Shown here piece by piece: positions 30,411 to 40,691 of a DNA stretch of 64,000 nt. Source of the DNA: Shewanella litoralis (GTDB lineage Bacteria > Pseudomonadota > Gammaproteobacteria > Enterobacterales > Shewanellaceae); the NCBI RefSeq assembly GCF_009828585.1, contig NZ_WSRZ01000005.1, forward strand, positions 62,001 through 126,000, written 5' to 3'. Position numbers and translations under genes: made by a program. Each line of letters opens with the position of its first letter. The first letter of the stretch is position 1. The notes under the pieces are model-generated. The model saw only the letters and a program-made list of their open reading frames with translations. It did no database searches and was not told where the DNA came from.

Positions 30411-31334
30411 ATGCAGCATTTAAATTATAACCATCTGTATTATTTTTGGATGGTACAAAAAAAAGGCTCGGTGACTAAAGCGGCCGAAGCACTGTGTCTT
30501 GCGCCACAAACCATCACAGGCCAAATACGGGCATTAGAAGAGCGCCTTAAAGGGTCGTTGTTTAAACGTGTTGGGCGAAATTTGGTTGCCACAGAGTTAG
30601 GTGAATTGGTTTTTCGCTATGCCGATAAAATGTTTAGCTTGAGCTATGAAATGCTCGATTTACTCAATTACCAAAAAGACAACTCATTGTTATTTGAAGT
30701 GGGTATTGCAGATGCGTTATCTAAGGCATTAGTCAGCAGGGTGTTGTTAACCGTGATTCCTAACGATGGGTCGGTGCATTTAGCCTGTTATGAGTCCACT
30801 CATGAAAGTCTTATCGAGCGTCTACGCGAGCATAAGTTAGATATGATCCTATCGGATTGTGCCGGTGGTTCACTTAAGTACCCTGAAATTTTGTCGAAAA
30901 AATTAGGTGAGTGTGGCATTAGTTTTTTTGCTGCAGAAGCATCAACTCTGCCTTTTCCTGCTTGTCTTGAAGAGCGTAAATTACTTATTCCAGGTAAGCG
31001 CACTTCACTTGGGCAACAACTGCATCGTTGGTTTGCTGAAAAAAATCTAAACGTAAATATATTGGGTGAATTTGATGATGCCGAGATGATGAAAGCATTT
31101 GGGTATTTTAATCGAGGCATTTTTGTCGCACCGTCTATTTATCGTCATGATATACTGTCGCAAGGAATGGTTTTACTTGGTGAAACCAACGATATACAAG
31201 AAGAATATCATGTCATGTTTGCTGAACGCATGATCCAACACCCTGCAGTTAAATCATTATTAGCCACTGATTTTGGTGATTTGTTTGCAGGGTTAGACCT
31301 TCAAGTACAAAGTTTTGAACACCGTATTAGCTAG
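30411..31334 (+). CDS. nhaR: LysR-type transcriptional activator NhaR
   Basis: Sodium-responsive activator of nhaA. The winged helix at the N-terminus reads Asn-Tyr-Asn-His-Leu-Tyr-Tyr-Phe-Trp, then the recognition region Ala-Pro-Gln-Thr-Ile-Thr-Gly-Gln-Ile-Arg, which is diagnostic for NhaR. C-terminal features such as Gly-Glu-Phe-Asp-Asp-Ala and Phe-Ala-Glu-Arg-Met-Ile-Gln-His-Pro-Ala also match. I use the ATG at 30411; a TTG at 30402 with AGG just upstream would add three residues. It keeps an intact frame although its target gene nhaA carries a stop codon. Confidence 0.93.
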   Translation: MQHLNYNHLYYFWMVQKKGSVTKAAEALCLAPQTITGQIRALEERLKGSLFKRVGRNLVATELGELVFRYADKMFSLSYEMLDLLNYQKDNSLLFEVGIADALSKALVSRVLLTVIPNDGSVHLACYESTHESLIERLREHKLDMILSDCAGGSLKYPEILSKKLGECGISFFAAEASTLPFPACLEERKLLIPGKRTSLGQQLHRWFAEKNLNVNILGEFDDAEMMKAFGYFNRGIFVAPSIYRHDILSQGMVLLGETNDIQEEYHVMFAERMIQHPAVKSLLATDFGDLFAGLDLQVQSFEHRIS

Positions 31335-31349
31335 CATTAGGAGATTGCG

Positions 31350-31598
31350 TTGGAATTAATGAATATTGCTCGTGTACGCTGGGCATGCCGTCGTGGAATG
31401 TTAGAGTTAGATGTTTTGTTTCAGCCGTTTGTTGAAGCACATTATGAAGCATTGACCGATGCTGACAAGCAAACGTTTATCCGCTTACTGGAATGTGAAG
31501 ACCCTGAATTATTTGCTTGGTTTATGGGTCATGAACAATGCCCTGACTCGCAACTCGCCGACATGATAGTGAAAGTTCGTGGACGAGCAGCGCCTTAA
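31350..31598 (+). CDS. sdhE: FAD assembly factor SdhE (YgfY/CptB)
   Basis: An 82-residue protein that helps attach FAD covalently to the flavoprotein subunits of succinate dehydrogenase and fumarate reductase. The family motif Arg-Arg-Gly-Met-Leu-Glu-Leu-Asp is at about residues 14-21, and Phe-Ile-Arg-Leu-Leu-Glu-Cys-Glu-Asp-Pro-Glu-Leu-Phe follows. The start is TTG at 31350, supported by AGGAG six bases upstream; an ATG at 31359 is an alternative. It overlaps the ygfX gene by 20 bases, the same pairing as E. coli sdhE-ygfX. Confidence 0.92.
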   Translation: MELMNIARVRWACRRGMLELDVLFQPFVEAHYEALTDADKQTFIRLLECEDPELFAWFMGHEQCPDSQLADMIVKVRGRAAP

Positions 31599-32058
31599 CG
31601 CTTCTGCAACTTCTACCCGCTCTTTTAGCACTCATCAGCATCAATTTGCGTTGAGTGCTTCATTCTTATATCGATTCGCACTAGTGTGTTTTTTTGCTGT
31701 AATACTGTGCAGCTTTTTAGCTTGGCCAGCGTCTTCATCATCTTTATACCTATTGATACAATTGCTATTAGTGATGCTAACCTTAGGCTTACTGGTGTAT
31801 TGCTGGCGTAAATCAAGCTTATGGCATTGCGTATTTAATGTCGATAAAACGGGTATTGCAGCTTTGTCGGATGCTGAATCTGAGGTTTGTCTAGTCGAAT
31901 TTAGCCGTCACCCCATAGTCACTCCCATAGTGTGTGTTATCTTTTTGCGAGAGACTCAAACCGGTGAAAATAGATGGGTGTGGGTATGGCAAGATATGCT
32001 ATCCGACACAGAGTATCGCACTCTGTGTCGGATATTGTTACAACGTAAACTGTCTTAA
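31579..32058 (+). CDS. ygfX: YgfX (CptA)-like membrane protein
   Basis: A 159-residue protein with two membrane helices (about 26-48 and 53-72) followed by a soluble C-terminal part with Trp-Val-Trp-Val-Trp and the late Arg-x-Leu-Cys-Arg-Ile-Leu segment seen in YgfX proteins. In E. coli this protein has been described as a membrane toxin acting on cytoskeletal proteins with SdhE as partner, a role that is still debated. The start is GTG at 31579, inside the end of sdhE, so the two are co-translated. Sequence conservation is low, so the call leans on the gene pairing. Confidence 0.75.
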   Translation: MDEQRLNASATSTRSFSTHQHQFALSASFLYRFALVCFFAVILCSFLAWPASSSSLYLLIQLLLVMLTLGLLVYCWRKSSLWHCVFNVDKTGIAALSDAESEVCLVEFSRHPIVTPIVCVIFLRETQTGENRWVWVWQDMLSDTEYRTLCRILLQRKLS

Positions 32059-32196
32059 TAATCCTTCGGGCAATGTCTGATGATCATTTTCTGCGTTATC
32101 GGCTTTTTATGTAACATCACTACACCTCAAAGTCTCTGCCTTGTAAAAATGGCCAATCATTTGCGGCAACATTAACCTTGGAAGTTTAACCACTCC

Positions 32197-33813
32197 TTAG
32201 CGCCCGGGTTGTAAAATAGTTGGTTTAGGATTATCAATTTGCTCAGGATAGTCGATGTTGTAGTGTAAACCTCGGCTTTCTTTACGATCCATGGCACAAC
32301 GAATAATTAATTCTGCAACTTGCACTAAATTACGCAATTCGAGTAAGTTATTGCTAACTCTAAAGTTTGAGTAATATTCTTCAATTTCTTGTTGCAGCAT
32401 CAAACACCGTCTAAGCGCGCGCTCTAGGCGTTTATCGGTTCGAACTATGCCGACATAATCCCACATAAAGAGACGTAACTCGTGCCAATTATGGGCAATG
32501 ACAACTTCTTCATCAGAGTTGCTGACTTTACTCTCATCCCAAACAGGTAACGGGCAAGGCATAGCAATTTTATGCAGCTGACTTTCAATATCTTGAGAGG
32601 CAGCTCTGGCAAACACTAAGCATTCCAATAATGAATTGCTGGCTAAGCGGTTCGCGCCATGTAAGCCTGTATAAGCCACTTCACCAATAGCGTATAAACC
32701 GTTAATGTCGGTTTGACCGTGCAGATCTGTCATCACGCCACCACACGTGTAATGAGCGGCAGGGACTGCTGGAATAGGATCTTTAGTGATATCAATCCCA
32801 AGTTCAAGACAGCGCTGATAAATAGTTGGAAAGTGTTTAATAATAAAGTCAGCAGGCTTGTGGCTGATATCTAAATAGACACAATCAGCACCAAGGCGCT
32901 TCATTTCGTAGTCAATTGCCCGAGCCACAATATCACGAGGTGCGAGTTCTGCACGCTCGTCAAAGTCTGGCATAAAACGGCTGCCATCAGGGCGACGTAA
33001 ATAAGCCCCTTCACCACGTAATGCTTCGGTAAGTAAAAAGTTTCGAGCGTTAGGGTGGAATAAACACGTTGGATGAAATTGATTAAATTCCATATTGGCA
33101 ACACGACAGCCTGCGCGCCATGCCATGGCTATTCCATCACCACTGGCAATGTCTGGATTGGAAGTGTATTGATATACTTTTGAGCTGCCACCAGTCGCCA
33201 GTGCAACAAACTTTGCTTTGACGGTTTCGACATGCTCTTCATCTCGATTCCAGACATAAGCGCCAAGTACTCGGTTACCAGGACGGTTGAGTTTGCGCGT
33301 AGTAATTAGATCAATCGCGTTATAACGCTCCAGCACTGTAATATTGGGGTGTGCAAGGGCGCGCTCTTGTAATGTAGTCTGTACAGCTTTACCGGTAGCA
33401 TCGGCTGAATGTAAAATACGGCGATGGCTGTGGCCGCCTTCACGAGTTAGGTGATATGGCATGGCTGCGGTGCTGTTTCCGGCGAGCGTTTCTTCTTTAT
33501 CAAATGCGACGCCACAGCTAATGAGCCACTGCATGGCGCTTTTGGCGTTTTCTGCGGTATAGGTGACAACCGATTTATCACATAATCCTGCGCCAGCAAT
33601 TAAAGTATCACTTACATGAGACTCAATGGTATCGCCTTCATCAAATACTGATGCAATTCCACCTTGGGCATACAAGGTCGAACCTTCAGACAAAGGACCT
33701 TTAGAAAGAAGAATTACTTTTGATTTTTCAGCTAGATGTAATGCTAAAGTCAGTCCTGCAGCGCCGCTGCCGATGACCAAAATATCAGATTGGTGTTCAA
33801 CTGCTTGTTTCAT
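32197..33813 (-). CDS. nadB: L-aspartate oxidase
   Basis: The first enzyme of de novo NAD synthesis: oxidises aspartate to iminoaspartate with FAD, in the cytoplasm, for use by quinolinate synthase NadA. An FAD-binding Gly-Ser-Gly-Ala-Ala-Gly-Leu is at about residues 16-22; the Leu-Tyr-Ala-Gln-Gly-Gly-Ile-Ala segment near 47-54 and His-Thr/Pro-Thr-x-Leu-Phe region near 240 are family features, as is [13 protein letters not shown] near 385-397. The length of 538 is normal. It is divergent from rpoE, the same arrangement as in E. coli. Confidence 0.96.
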   Translation of the reverse strand: MKQAVEHQSDILVIGSGAAGLTLALHLAEKSKVILLSKGPLSEGSTLYAQGGIASVFDEGDTIESHVSDTLIAGAGLCDKSVVTYTAENAKSAMQWLISCGVAFDKEETLAGNSTAAMPYHLTREGGHSHRRILHSADATGKAVQTTLQERALAHPNITVLERYNAIDLITTRKLNRPGNRVLGAYVWNRDEEHVETVKAKFVALATGGSSKVYQYTSNPDIASGDGIAMAWRAGCRVANMEFNQFHPTCLFHPNARNFLLTEALRGEGAYLRRPDGSRFMPDFDERAELAPRDIVARAIDYEMKRLGADCVYLDISHKPADFIIKHFPTIYQRCLELGIDITKDPIPAVPAAHYTCGGVMTDLHGQTDINGLYAIGEVAYTGLHGANRLASNSLLECLVFARAASQDIESQLHKIAMPCPLPVWDESKVSNSDEEVVIAHNWHELRLFMWDYVGIVRTDKRLERALRRCLMLQQEIEEYYSNFRVSNNLLELRNLVQVAELIIRCAMDRKESRGLHYNIDYPEQIDNPKPTILQPGR

Positions 33814-33956
33814 CAGGTATCATGGTGTGGCCAAGTGGTTTGATTATAGTAAATCAAATTATCTAGACTGGGTACTTTTACAGCGCGTTTTATTGCGGTT
33901 TTGCTTAGTTATTTTATTTATATCTCAAAATAATTAACTTTTTTTAATTCAACATC

Positions 33957-33983
33957 GAACTTTTTTCATATCAGTGAGTCTAC
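33957..33983 (+). promoter_or_regulatory. Sigma-E-dependent promoter of rpoE
   Basis: GAACTT at 33957-33962, a 16-base spacer, then TCTAC at 33979-33983. This matches the sigma-E pattern (GGAACTT, about 16 bases, TCTRA/TCAAA) and closely resembles the E. coli autoregulated rpoE promoter with its TCTAA element. It lies about 65 bases before the rpoE start, giving positive autoregulation. Confidence 0.75.
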
Positions 33984-34047
33984 TTATATGAACAGGATTC
34001 GAGCGACTGAGAAATCAGTATTACAGATTTAGGAGTAGTCGGCTCGG

Positions 34048-34626
34048 ATGAGTGGACAATATAGTGATCAACAATTAGTTGAACGAGTACAGCAAGGCGA
34101 TAAAAACGCATTTAACCTGTTAGTGCTAAAGTATCAAAATAAAGTGATGAGTTTGATTTCTCGTTATATTCGCAATCAAGCGGATGTGCAAGATGTGACA
34201 CAAGAAGCCTTTATTAAAGCATATAGAGCGTTAGCGAATTTTCGTGGTGAGAGTGCATTTTATACTTGGTTGTACCGTATTGCGGTAAACACCGCAAAGA
34301 ATCATCTTACGTCACAAGGGCGCAGAGCACCTGCAAACGATGTTGATGTTGAAGATGCAGAATATTATGAAGGTAGTGATGCGTTAAAAGAGTTTGCATC
34401 ACCTGAGCGTTTATTAATGAAAGATCAAATGAGTAAAGTGATCTTCGATACGCTTGATACCTTGCCTGAAGAATTAAAAATGGCGATATCGCTTAGAGAG
34501 TTAGACGGTATGAGTTACGAGGATATTGCCAATATTATGGATTGCCCAGTCGGAACTGTAAGGTCTCGTATCTTCAGAGCCCGCGAAGCAATCGACAAAC
34601 AGCTCCAGCCTTTGCTGGAAAAGTAA
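34048..34626 (+). CDS. rpoE: RNA polymerase sigma factor RpoE (sigma-24)
   Basis: Extracytoplasmic stress sigma factor that controls outer-membrane protein and LPS quality genes. 192 residues; region 2 (about 20-95) contains Asp-Val-Gln-Asp-Val-Thr-Gln-Glu-Ala-Phe and Tyr-Thr-Trp-Leu-Tyr-Arg-Ile; region 4 (about 130-185) contains Leu-Arg-Glu-Leu-Asp-Gly-Met-Ser-Tyr-Glu-Asp-Ile-Ala and Gly-Thr-Val-Arg-Ser-Arg-Ile-Phe-Arg-Ala. It is the first gene of rpoE-rseA-rseB, with a sigma-E promoter in front. Confidence 0.97.
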   Translation: MSGQYSDQQLVERVQQGDKNAFNLLVLKYQNKVMSLISRYIRNQADVQDVTQEAFIKAYRALANFRGESAFYTWLYRIAVNTAKNHLTSQGRRAPANDVDVEDAEYYEGSDALKEFASPERLLMKDQMSKVIFDTLDTLPEELKMAISLRELDGMSYEDIANIMDCPVGTVRSRIFRAREAIDKQLQPLLEK

Positions 34627-34652
34627 CTGCCTTAACGTTAAATAGGTGAAAA

Positions 34653-35264
34653 ATGCTTAAATCAAGTCAAGAATGGGTATCTGCAGCAGTTGATGGTGAA
34701 ACCGATGAAAACTCATTGGCACAACTTTCTGCTGACGTTGATTCACATGCACAATGGCAACGTTATCACATGATAGGTGATACGATGCGCGGTGAATTGC
34801 CCGCGGCCATTGACTTAGACCTTTCTGCTAGCATCATGGCGGCAATTGAGCTTGAACCGACAATTATAGCCCCAAAAGCGCAGCTCAAAGAGTCGACAGA
34901 GCAAGTTGCTTCACGTCCTACTAAGACCAGTAATGTGGTGCCATTTTTCAAACAATTTGGCCAATATGCTATCGCTGCAACTGTGGCTATGGTCGCGATT
35001 GTGGGTGTGCAGTCTTACAATCAAAGTAATGATGCTGAGTCGCCATTACCGGTACTCACCACGCGTCCTTTAGTGGGTACAGTGTCGCCTGTGAGTTATC
35101 AAACTGGCGCGGTACAAAATCAGCAGAACTATTCAAACGATCAAGTGATTGAACAGCGTCGTCGTATTAATGCCTATATTCAAGACCATATGTTGCAACA
35201 ACGCTTGAATCCTGGTGTAGTTATCGACGAGAATAACAATCAAGATGCTGCGGTTAAGCCTTAA
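34653..35264 (+). CDS. rseA: Anti-sigma-E factor RseA
   Basis: An inner-membrane protein whose cytoplasmic N-terminal domain (about 1-90) holds sigma-E inactive. Under envelope stress, DegS and RseP cut it. The N-terminal Ser-Ala-Ala-Val-Asp-Gly-Glu motif and His-Met-Ile-Gly-Asp-Thr-Met-Arg-Gly match the RseA/MucA family. A single membrane helix is at about 105-122, and the periplasmic part follows. The length of 203 is usual. It follows rpoE after 26 bases. Confidence 0.93.
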   Translation: MLKSSQEWVSAAVDGETDENSLAQLSADVDSHAQWQRYHMIGDTMRGELPAAIDLDLSASIMAAIELEPTIIAPKAQLKESTEQVASRPTKTSNVVPFFKQFGQYAIAATVAMVAIVGVQSYNQSNDAESPLPVLTTRPLVGTVSPVSYQTGAVQNQQNYSNDQVIEQRRRINAYIQDHMLQQRLNPGVVIDENNNQDAAVKP

Positions 35265-35304
35265 TCCGTAGCGAAACCTTGCCTTATCATTCTTAGGAGT
35301 TAGC

Positions 35305-36237
35305 TTGCGTCTTATCCTGCTAGCACTGTTAGTTTTTACCTTTTCAACACACGCTGAAGAAGATTTATCTGCAAAGGCTTGGCTTAAAAATATGAGCCAA
35401 GCCCTACGAGATAAGCAATTCAAAGTTTCTATTATTCAACTTCAAGCCGATCATATACGCCCGTTAGTTTACCTACACGGCATTGTAGATAATCAAGAGG
35501 TTGCCTTACTTGAGTACCTTAATGGCCCGCCTAAAAATGCTGTTCGAGTAGGTAATCGCGTTACGTTTATTGAGCATGATCAACCCGCTTACAGTGTTAG
35601 CGCCCCGCGAATTCAAGGGGTTTGGCCTGCTGCATTAGCTGGTGATATAAGCCAACTTGAAAAAGGTTACCAATTTGTCATTGGTGGTCGTAGCCGTATT
35701 GCTGGCCGCCCTGGACAAATGATCCGTTTGTTGGCTAATGATGAAAACCGTTATGATGCGCAAGTCTGGGTCGACATGGACACTTATTTGCCCCTTCGGT
35801 TTGATACGCTAAACAAAGAAAAACAACTGCTTGAGCAAACGATGGTGGTTGAGTTAATTGAGCTATCTGAGCCTGCTAATATTTTAATTGAAGCTGCTAA
35901 ACAAGAGTGGCCCGCGGTAATTAATCAAGCTGAACGTACTGACGGAAAAAATTGGCAGTTTACATGGTTACCACAAGGCTTTGATGTGGTTGTACGTGAT
36001 CATCACCGCCTAATAGGAATACATGAGCCTGTTGAATATATAGCGTTAACCGACGGTTTAGCGAATATCTCTGTTTATGTTGCTCGCTCTGGTGAAAACC
36101 CGATGCCAAATGAATTACTGACTCGTAATGGCTTATCTATGGTCGTTGTTAAAGTGGGGACGCTTGAAGTGGTCGCCATTGGTAAAGTTCCTTCTGAAAC
36201 GTTAGACAAAATAGCCAACAGTTTGGTACTAAAGTAA
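35305..36237 (+). CDS. rseB: Sigma-E regulatory protein RseB
   Basis: A periplasmic protein that binds RseA and protects it from DegS until lipopolysaccharide or lipid signals release it. A signal peptide is visible (about 1-17, ending Thr-His-Ala). The N-terminal lipid-binding-like domain (MucB/RseB family) and the smaller C-terminal domain fill 310 residues. The start is TTG at 35305 with AGGAG upstream. It sits 40 bases after rseA. A hairpin at 36250-36280 follows the gene. Confidence 0.93.
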   Translation: MRLILLALLVFTFSTHAEEDLSAKAWLKNMSQALRDKQFKVSIIQLQADHIRPLVYLHGIVDNQEVALLEYLNGPPKNAVRVGNRVTFIEHDQPAYSVSAPRIQGVWPAALAGDISQLEKGYQFVIGGRSRIAGRPGQMIRLLANDENRYDAQVWVDMDTYLPLRFDTLNKEKQLLEQTMVVELIELSEPANILIEAAKQEWPAVINQAERTDGKNWQFTWLPQGFDVVVRDHHRLIGIHEPVEYIALTDGLANISVYVARSGENPMPNELLTRNGLSMVVVKVGTLEVVAIGKVPSETLDKIANSLVLK

Positions 36238-36249
36238 TCTGCCTCAAGG

Positions 36250-36280
36250 TTAAAGCATGATGGTTAACATGATGCTTTAA
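36250..36280 (+). terminator. Hairpin between rseB and rseC, possible partial terminator
   Basis: TTAAAGCAT (36250-36258) pairs with ATGCTTTAA (36272-36280), with further near-complementary bases in the loop; a T-rich stretch (TATTTTTTAC) starts about 10 bases later. Termination would be weak, so rseC may be read partly from the rpoE promoter. Confidence 0.4.
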
Positions 36281-36403
36281 CTTATTATGTATTTTTTACT
36301 TCTTTTTTGTCTACCAGATACCGAGTTCAGGGGACTCAAAGGCACTACGGTGTTATTTCACTTTGTGTTAATATTGAATTATGTCATGTAATAGGTTTTA
36401 TTT

Positions 36404-36907
36404 ATGAGCCAATCAACAGCGTCACAATCATCAATGATGGAAGAAATTGCCCGTGTGGTTGATTATCAACATGGCTGGGCAACCGTCGAAGTTGAATTAA
36501 AAAGCGCCTGTAACCATTGTGCGAGTAGCGAAAACTGCGGAACCTCAACCATCGCCAAAGCATTTTCAGTTAAAACTCAGCGTTTTTCATTACCGACGGA
36601 TAAACCTTGCCGTGAAGGCGACTTACTGAAAGTTGGCCTACCTGAGAGTGTGATTATTAAAGCTGCTACATTAGTGTATTTATTGCCTTTACTCGGTTTG
36701 TTTGTGTTTGCGACATTTGGCCATTTATTTGCTACTGGGCTCGATTTAAACACAAACGCATTTGCGATGTTTTTTGCCTTCATTGGCGCAGTCATTGCCT
36801 GGTATTTTGGCAAACGTTTAGCCAGTAAAATAGAAATGGATGCATCGCCAGTGATCATTGCCTATTTAGGGCAAGAAGTCGGTGTTATTCGGGCTCATCA
36901 AGCCTAA
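36404..36907 (+). CDS. rseC: RseC/MucC-family regulatory membrane protein
   Basis: A 167-residue inner-membrane protein with a cytoplasmic cysteine-rich N-terminus (CNHC at about 31-34, then a further Cys about eight residues on, in Ser-Glu-Asn-Cys-Gly) and two membrane helices (about 86-108 and 115-133). RseC has been linked to SoxR reduction and mild effects on sigma-E; Rnf-like electron transfer is part of that proposal. The cysteines could hold a metal or Fe-S cluster, but this is not shown. It is the last rse gene, before lepA. Confidence 0.9.
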   Translation: MSQSTASQSSMMEEIARVVDYQHGWATVEVELKSACNHCASSENCGTSTIAKAFSVKTQRFSLPTDKPCREGDLLKVGLPESVIIKAATLVYLLPLLGLFVFATFGHLFATGLDLNTNAFAMFFAFIGAVIAWYFGKRLASKIEMDASPVIIAYLGQEVGVIRAHQA

Positions 36908-37113
36908 ATTAGTCATAATTTGGTAAGTTAATACTTAGTTACTGCTTTAACAGACCCCATTCGCACTATAATTATCCCCATAAACATCGCATTTTAAGCC
37001 TTCTTAGGGGCAAAATAGAGACTATTACTGAATCTGATTGGTATTGCCCCCCTAATCAGGTACAATTTGCCACCTTAATTTTAATCAAATTTAGTAGTAG
37101 TCATTGCAGCATA

Positions 37114-38904
37114 ATGAAACACATTAGAAACTTCTCGATTATTGCCCATATCGACCATGGTAAATCAACTTTATCCGATCGCCTGATCCAGGTATGTGGC
37201 GGCTTAACTGACCGTGAAATGGCTGCACAGGTTTTAGATTCAATGGATCTAGAACGTGAGCGTGGCATTACGATTAAAGCCCAAAGCGTAACACTCGATT
37301 ACCATGCAAAAGATGGTAAGACCTATCAATTAAACTTTATTGACACCCCCGGCCACGTTGACTTCTCTTATGAAGTATCACGTTCGCTTGCTGCGTGTGA
37401 AGGTGCTTTATTAGTCGTTGATGCGGGTCAAGGTGTAGAAGCGCAAACACTTGCAAACTGTTACACCGCACTAGACATGAATCTAGACGTTGTGCCAGTC
37501 CTTAACAAAATCGACTTACCGCAAGCCGAGCCTGAGCGCGTTGCCGCTGAAATTGAAGATATTGTTGGTATTGATGCCAAGGATGCTGTGCGTTGTTCTG
37601 CTAAAACGGGTGTTGGTGTTGACCTTGTTTTAGAAGAAATCATCGCCAAAATTCCACCACCGGAAGGTGATGAGAATGCACCATTACAAGCATTAATTAT
37701 CGACTCATGGTTTGACGCTTATCTTGGTGTTGTTTCTTTAGTGCGTATAAAACATGGCGTATTGAAAAAAGGCGACAAGTTTAAAGTGATGTCGACCGGT
37801 ATAAACTACAATGCCGACCGTGTGGGTATTTTTACGCCGAAAGAAAAAGATGAACCTGAACTGCGCGCAGGCGAAGTGGGTTATGTTATTTCGGGTATTA
37901 AAGAAATTCACGGTGCACCAGTAGGTGATACGTTAACGCACGCAAAAAATGGTGCCGACAAACCGTTGCCAGGATTTAAAAAGGTCACCCCACAGGTTTA
38001 TGCCGGTGTGTTCCCTATTTCGACTGACGAATACGAAAACTTCCGTGACGCGCTAAACAAGCTGAGCTTGAATGATGCGTCGCTGTTTTTTGAACCAGAA
38101 ACCTCGAGCGCACTCGGTTTTGGTTTCCGTATTGGCTACTTGGGCTTACTCCACATGGAGATTGTTCAAGAGCGTTTAGAGCGTGAATATAACCTCGATT
38201 TGATCACCACAGCACCGACCGTAGTATATGAAGTTGTGATGACCAATGGCGACGTTATTTATGTTGATAATCCGTCTGATTTGCCTGCTCTTAATAATAT
38301 CGAAGAGCTACGTGAGCCGATAGTTGAAGCCAATATCCTTGTACCAAAAGAATACTTAGGTAATGTGATTACTTTATGTATTGAAAAGCGTGGCTCGCAA
38401 ACCAATATGGTTTATCACGGCAACCAAGTGGCAGTGACTTATCACTTACCGATGGCCGAAGTGGTAATGGACTTCTTTGACCGTCTAAAGTCAACCAGTC
38501 GAGGTTATGCTTCACTTGAATATAACTTTATTCGTTTTGACGCGGCAGATATGGTGCGTTTAGATATATTAATTAACGGCGATCGTGTCGATGCTTTAGC
38601 GATGATTATTCACCGCTCTAACATTCGTCATCGAGGTTTAGCGTTGGTTGAGAAGATGAAAGAGTTAATTCCTCGCCAAATGTTTGATATTGCGATTCAG
38701 GCAGCTGTTGGCAGTCAGATTATTGCGCGTTCAACGATTAAAGCATTACGTAAAGACGTTACCGCTAAATGTTATGGTGGTGACGTATCGCGTAAGAAGA
38801 AACTGCTTAACAAGCAGAAAGAAGGTAAAAAACGCATGAAGCAAGTGGGTAACGTTGAAGTGCCACAAGAGGCATTCTTAGCGGTACTTAAATTAAACGA
38901 TTAA
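37114..38904 (+). CDS. lepA: Translation elongation factor 4 (LepA), GTPase
   Basis: A ribosome-associated GTPase implicated in back-translocation or ribosome assembly. GTPase motifs: Ala-His-Ile-Asp-His-Gly-Lys-Ser-Thr near residues 11-19, Asp-Thr-Pro-Gly-His near 76-80, Asn-Lys-Ile-Asp near 130-133. The EF-G-like domains and the specific C-terminal domain (lysine-rich [13 protein letters not shown]) are present. The length of 596 is exact for the family. It precedes lepB as in E. coli. Confidence 0.97.
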   Translation: MKHIRNFSIIAHIDHGKSTLSDRLIQVCGGLTDREMAAQVLDSMDLERERGITIKAQSVTLDYHAKDGKTYQLNFIDTPGHVDFSYEVSRSLAACEGALLVVDAGQGVEAQTLANCYTALDMNLDVVPVLNKIDLPQAEPERVAAEIEDIVGIDAKDAVRCSAKTGVGVDLVLEEIIAKIPPPEGDENAPLQALIIDSWFDAYLGVVSLVRIKHGVLKKGDKFKVMSTGINYNADRVGIFTPKEKDEPELRAGEVGYVISGIKEIHGAPVGDTLTHAKNGADKPLPGFKKVTPQVYAGVFPISTDEYENFRDALNKLSLNDASLFFEPETSSALGFGFRIGYLGLLHMEIVQERLEREYNLDLITTAPTVVYEVVMTNGDVIYVDNPSDLPALNNIEELREPIVEANILVPKEYLGNVITLCIEKRGSQTNMVYHGNQVAVTYHLPMAEVVMDFFDRLKSTSRGYASLEYNFIRFDAADMVRLDILINGDRVDALAMIIHRSNIRHRGLALVEKMKELIPRQMFDIAIQAAVGSQIIARSTIKALRKDVTAKCYGGDVSRKKKLLNKQKEGKKRMKQVGNVEVPQEAFLAVLKLND

Positions 38905-38931
38905 TTATAATTAATTGTTTTAATTTGCTTA

Positions 38932-38967
38932 ATAACGCCGCGCATTGCGGCGTTATCGTTATTTTTA
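38932..38967 (+). terminator. Hairpin after lepA, probable terminator
   Basis: ATAACGCCGC (38932-38941) pairs with GCGGCGTTAT (38947-38956) around loop GCATT, followed by CGTTATTTTT. lepB lies 130 bases further, so this may end or reduce the lepA transcript. Confidence 0.65.
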
Positions 38968-39096
38968 CTATATATTTTGTAACACTCAACAGGGTGAATG
39001 TTTATTCGTTAATCACCATACTGGAATGAGTTAAATTGGGTGATTACCCAAACCATATGGAAACATTTACATCATCCTGCAGGAGATAAATCAGTA

Positions 39097-40011
39097 ATGG
39101 CAGCCTATTTTTCACTTATTTTAGTGCTCGTAACCTTAGGTAGTGGTCTTATCTGGTTGATTGACGTTATATTTTTTGCGCCTAAACGCCGTGAAAAACT
39201 GGCATTGGCTCAAGCTAATTCAAATCAATTGAGTGCTGATGCGATTGATAAGATTGTCCGTGAGCCGGTTTTAGTGGAAACCGCGCATTCTATATTTCCG
39301 GTTATCGCATTTGTGATGATTTTACGCTCATTTATTTACGAACCTTTTCAAATTCCTTCTGGTTCAATGATGCCAACCCTGTTGGTGGGCGACTTTATTT
39401 TGGTCGAGAAATTTAGCTATGGTTTACGTGATCCAGTATGGCGTAGCAAACTGGTTGAAACCGGTGAGCCTGAGCGTGGTGATGTGTTTGTATTCAAATA
39501 CCCTGAAAACCCTAAAATTGACTATATTAAACGTGTAGTGGGTTTGCCGGGTGACAAGATTATTTACCGTAATAAGCAGTTAATGATTCAAGAAGCTTGT
39601 GATACAGGTACCGATTGTGCGGCACCTCAAATCATTGAACATACCGAGCTTAACCGTGGTGAATTTAGTCAAAATGACGTGCCACTTATTCGCTTAAACG
39701 AACAATTAGGCGATGTAAATCATGATATTTTGATCAATCCGTCACGTCCTGATTTTAGACAGCACTTTTACCCTCAGCCTGGCTCGCCTGCAGGTGAATT
39801 TATTGTACCTAAAGGCATGTACTTTGCGATGGGTGATAACCGTGACAACAGTACTGACAGTCGTTTTTGGGGCTTTGTGCCTGAAGAGAACCTAGTAGGT
39901 AAAGCTGTCGCTATTTGGATTAGTTTTGAATTTGATCGCAGCCCTAATGATTGGTTACCTACTTGGGTACCTACCGGTGTGCGTTTTGATAGAGTAGGTG
40001 GAATACATTGA
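39097..40011 (+). CDS. lepB: Signal peptidase I
   Basis: Cuts signal peptides from exported proteins at the periplasmic face. With the ATG at 39097 the catalytic serine is residue 90 (Ile-Pro-Ser-Gly-Ser-Met-Met-Pro) and the general-base lysine residue 145 (Asp-Tyr-Ile-Lys-Arg), the same numbers as E. coli LepB, which strongly supports this start; GGAG lies about 11 bases upstream. A GTG at 39040 would add 19 residues. Two N-terminal membrane helices precede the catalytic domain, and Gly-Asp-Asn-Arg-Asp-Asn-Ser-x-Asp-Ser-Arg is the conserved box near the end. Its stop overlaps the rnc start. Confidence 0.95.
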   Translation: MAAYFSLILVLVTLGSGLIWLIDVIFFAPKRREKLALAQANSNQLSADAIDKIVREPVLVETAHSIFPVIAFVMILRSFIYEPFQIPSGSMMPTLLVGDFILVEKFSYGLRDPVWRSKLVETGEPERGDVFVFKYPENPKIDYIKRVVGLPGDKIIYRNKQLMIQEACDTGTDCAAPQIIEHTELNRGEFSQNDVPLIRLNEQLGDVNHDILINPSRPDFRQHFYPQPGSPAGEFIVPKGMYFAMGDNRDNSTDSRFWGFVPEENLVGKAVAIWISFEFDRSPNDWLPTWVPTGVRFDRVGGIH

Positions 40012-40691
40012 TGGAACCCATTAAAAATTTGCCGCGCTTGTGCCGTACTTTAGGTTACGAGTTTAACAATATTGAGTTACTGACTCAGGCGTTAACCCAC
40101 CGCAGCGCAGCAAATAAACATAATGAGCGTTTAGAGTTTTTAGGTGATTCAATTTTATCGATAGTGATTTCTGATGCCTTATATCACCAATTTCCAAAAG
40201 CAACCGAAGGTGATTTAAGTCGCATGCGCGCCACCTTAGTTAAAGGCGATACACTGACGCTAATCGCCAAAGAGTTTAAGCTCGGAGATTATTTGTTTTT
40301 AGGCCCTGGCGAGCTAAAAAGCGGCGGATTTAGACGTGAATCAATTTTAGCGGATGCAGTAGAAGCAATTATTGGCGCTATATATCTTGATGCTAATTTA
40401 GATGTTTGCCGCGGATTGTTATTGAGCTGGTACGAAGCCCGATTGGCAAAAATTAAACCCGGTATTAATCAAAAAGATCCTAAAACCATTTTACAAGAAC
40501 ACTTACAGGGGTTTAAAAAACCACTACCTGATTACCAAGTTGTTGCTGTTGAAGGTGAAGCGCATGACCAAACCTTTACCGTAGAATGTAAAATTAGTGA
40601 ATTGAACGAAGTTGTCACTGGTGTGGCAAGTTCTAGAAGAAAAGCTGAACAGCTAGCGGCTGCTCAGGTATTGGAGTTACTGAATAAATGA
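40011..40691 (+). CDS. rnc: Ribonuclease III
   Basis: Cleaves double-stranded RNA, including rRNA precursors. The catalytic signature [11 protein letters not shown] is at about residues 37-47, with the second acidic cluster in Ala-Asp-Ala-Val-Glu-Ala near 113-118. A C-terminal dsRNA-binding domain ends Ser-Ser-Arg-Arg-Lys-Ala-Glu-Gln-x-Ala-Ala. The ATG at 40011 overlaps the lepB TGA by one base; the TTG at 40008 is a less likely start. The length of 226 equals that of E. coli. Confidence 0.96.
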   Translation: MEPIKNLPRLCRTLGYEFNNIELLTQALTHRSAANKHNERLEFLGDSILSIVISDALYHQFPKATEGDLSRMRATLVKGDTLTLIAKEFKLGDYLFLGPGELKSGGFRRESILADAVEAIIGAIYLDANLDVCRGLLLSWYEARLAKIKPGINQKDPKTILQEHLQGFKKPLPDYQVVAVEGEAHDQTFTVECKISELNEVVTGVASSRRKAEQLAAAQVLELLNK

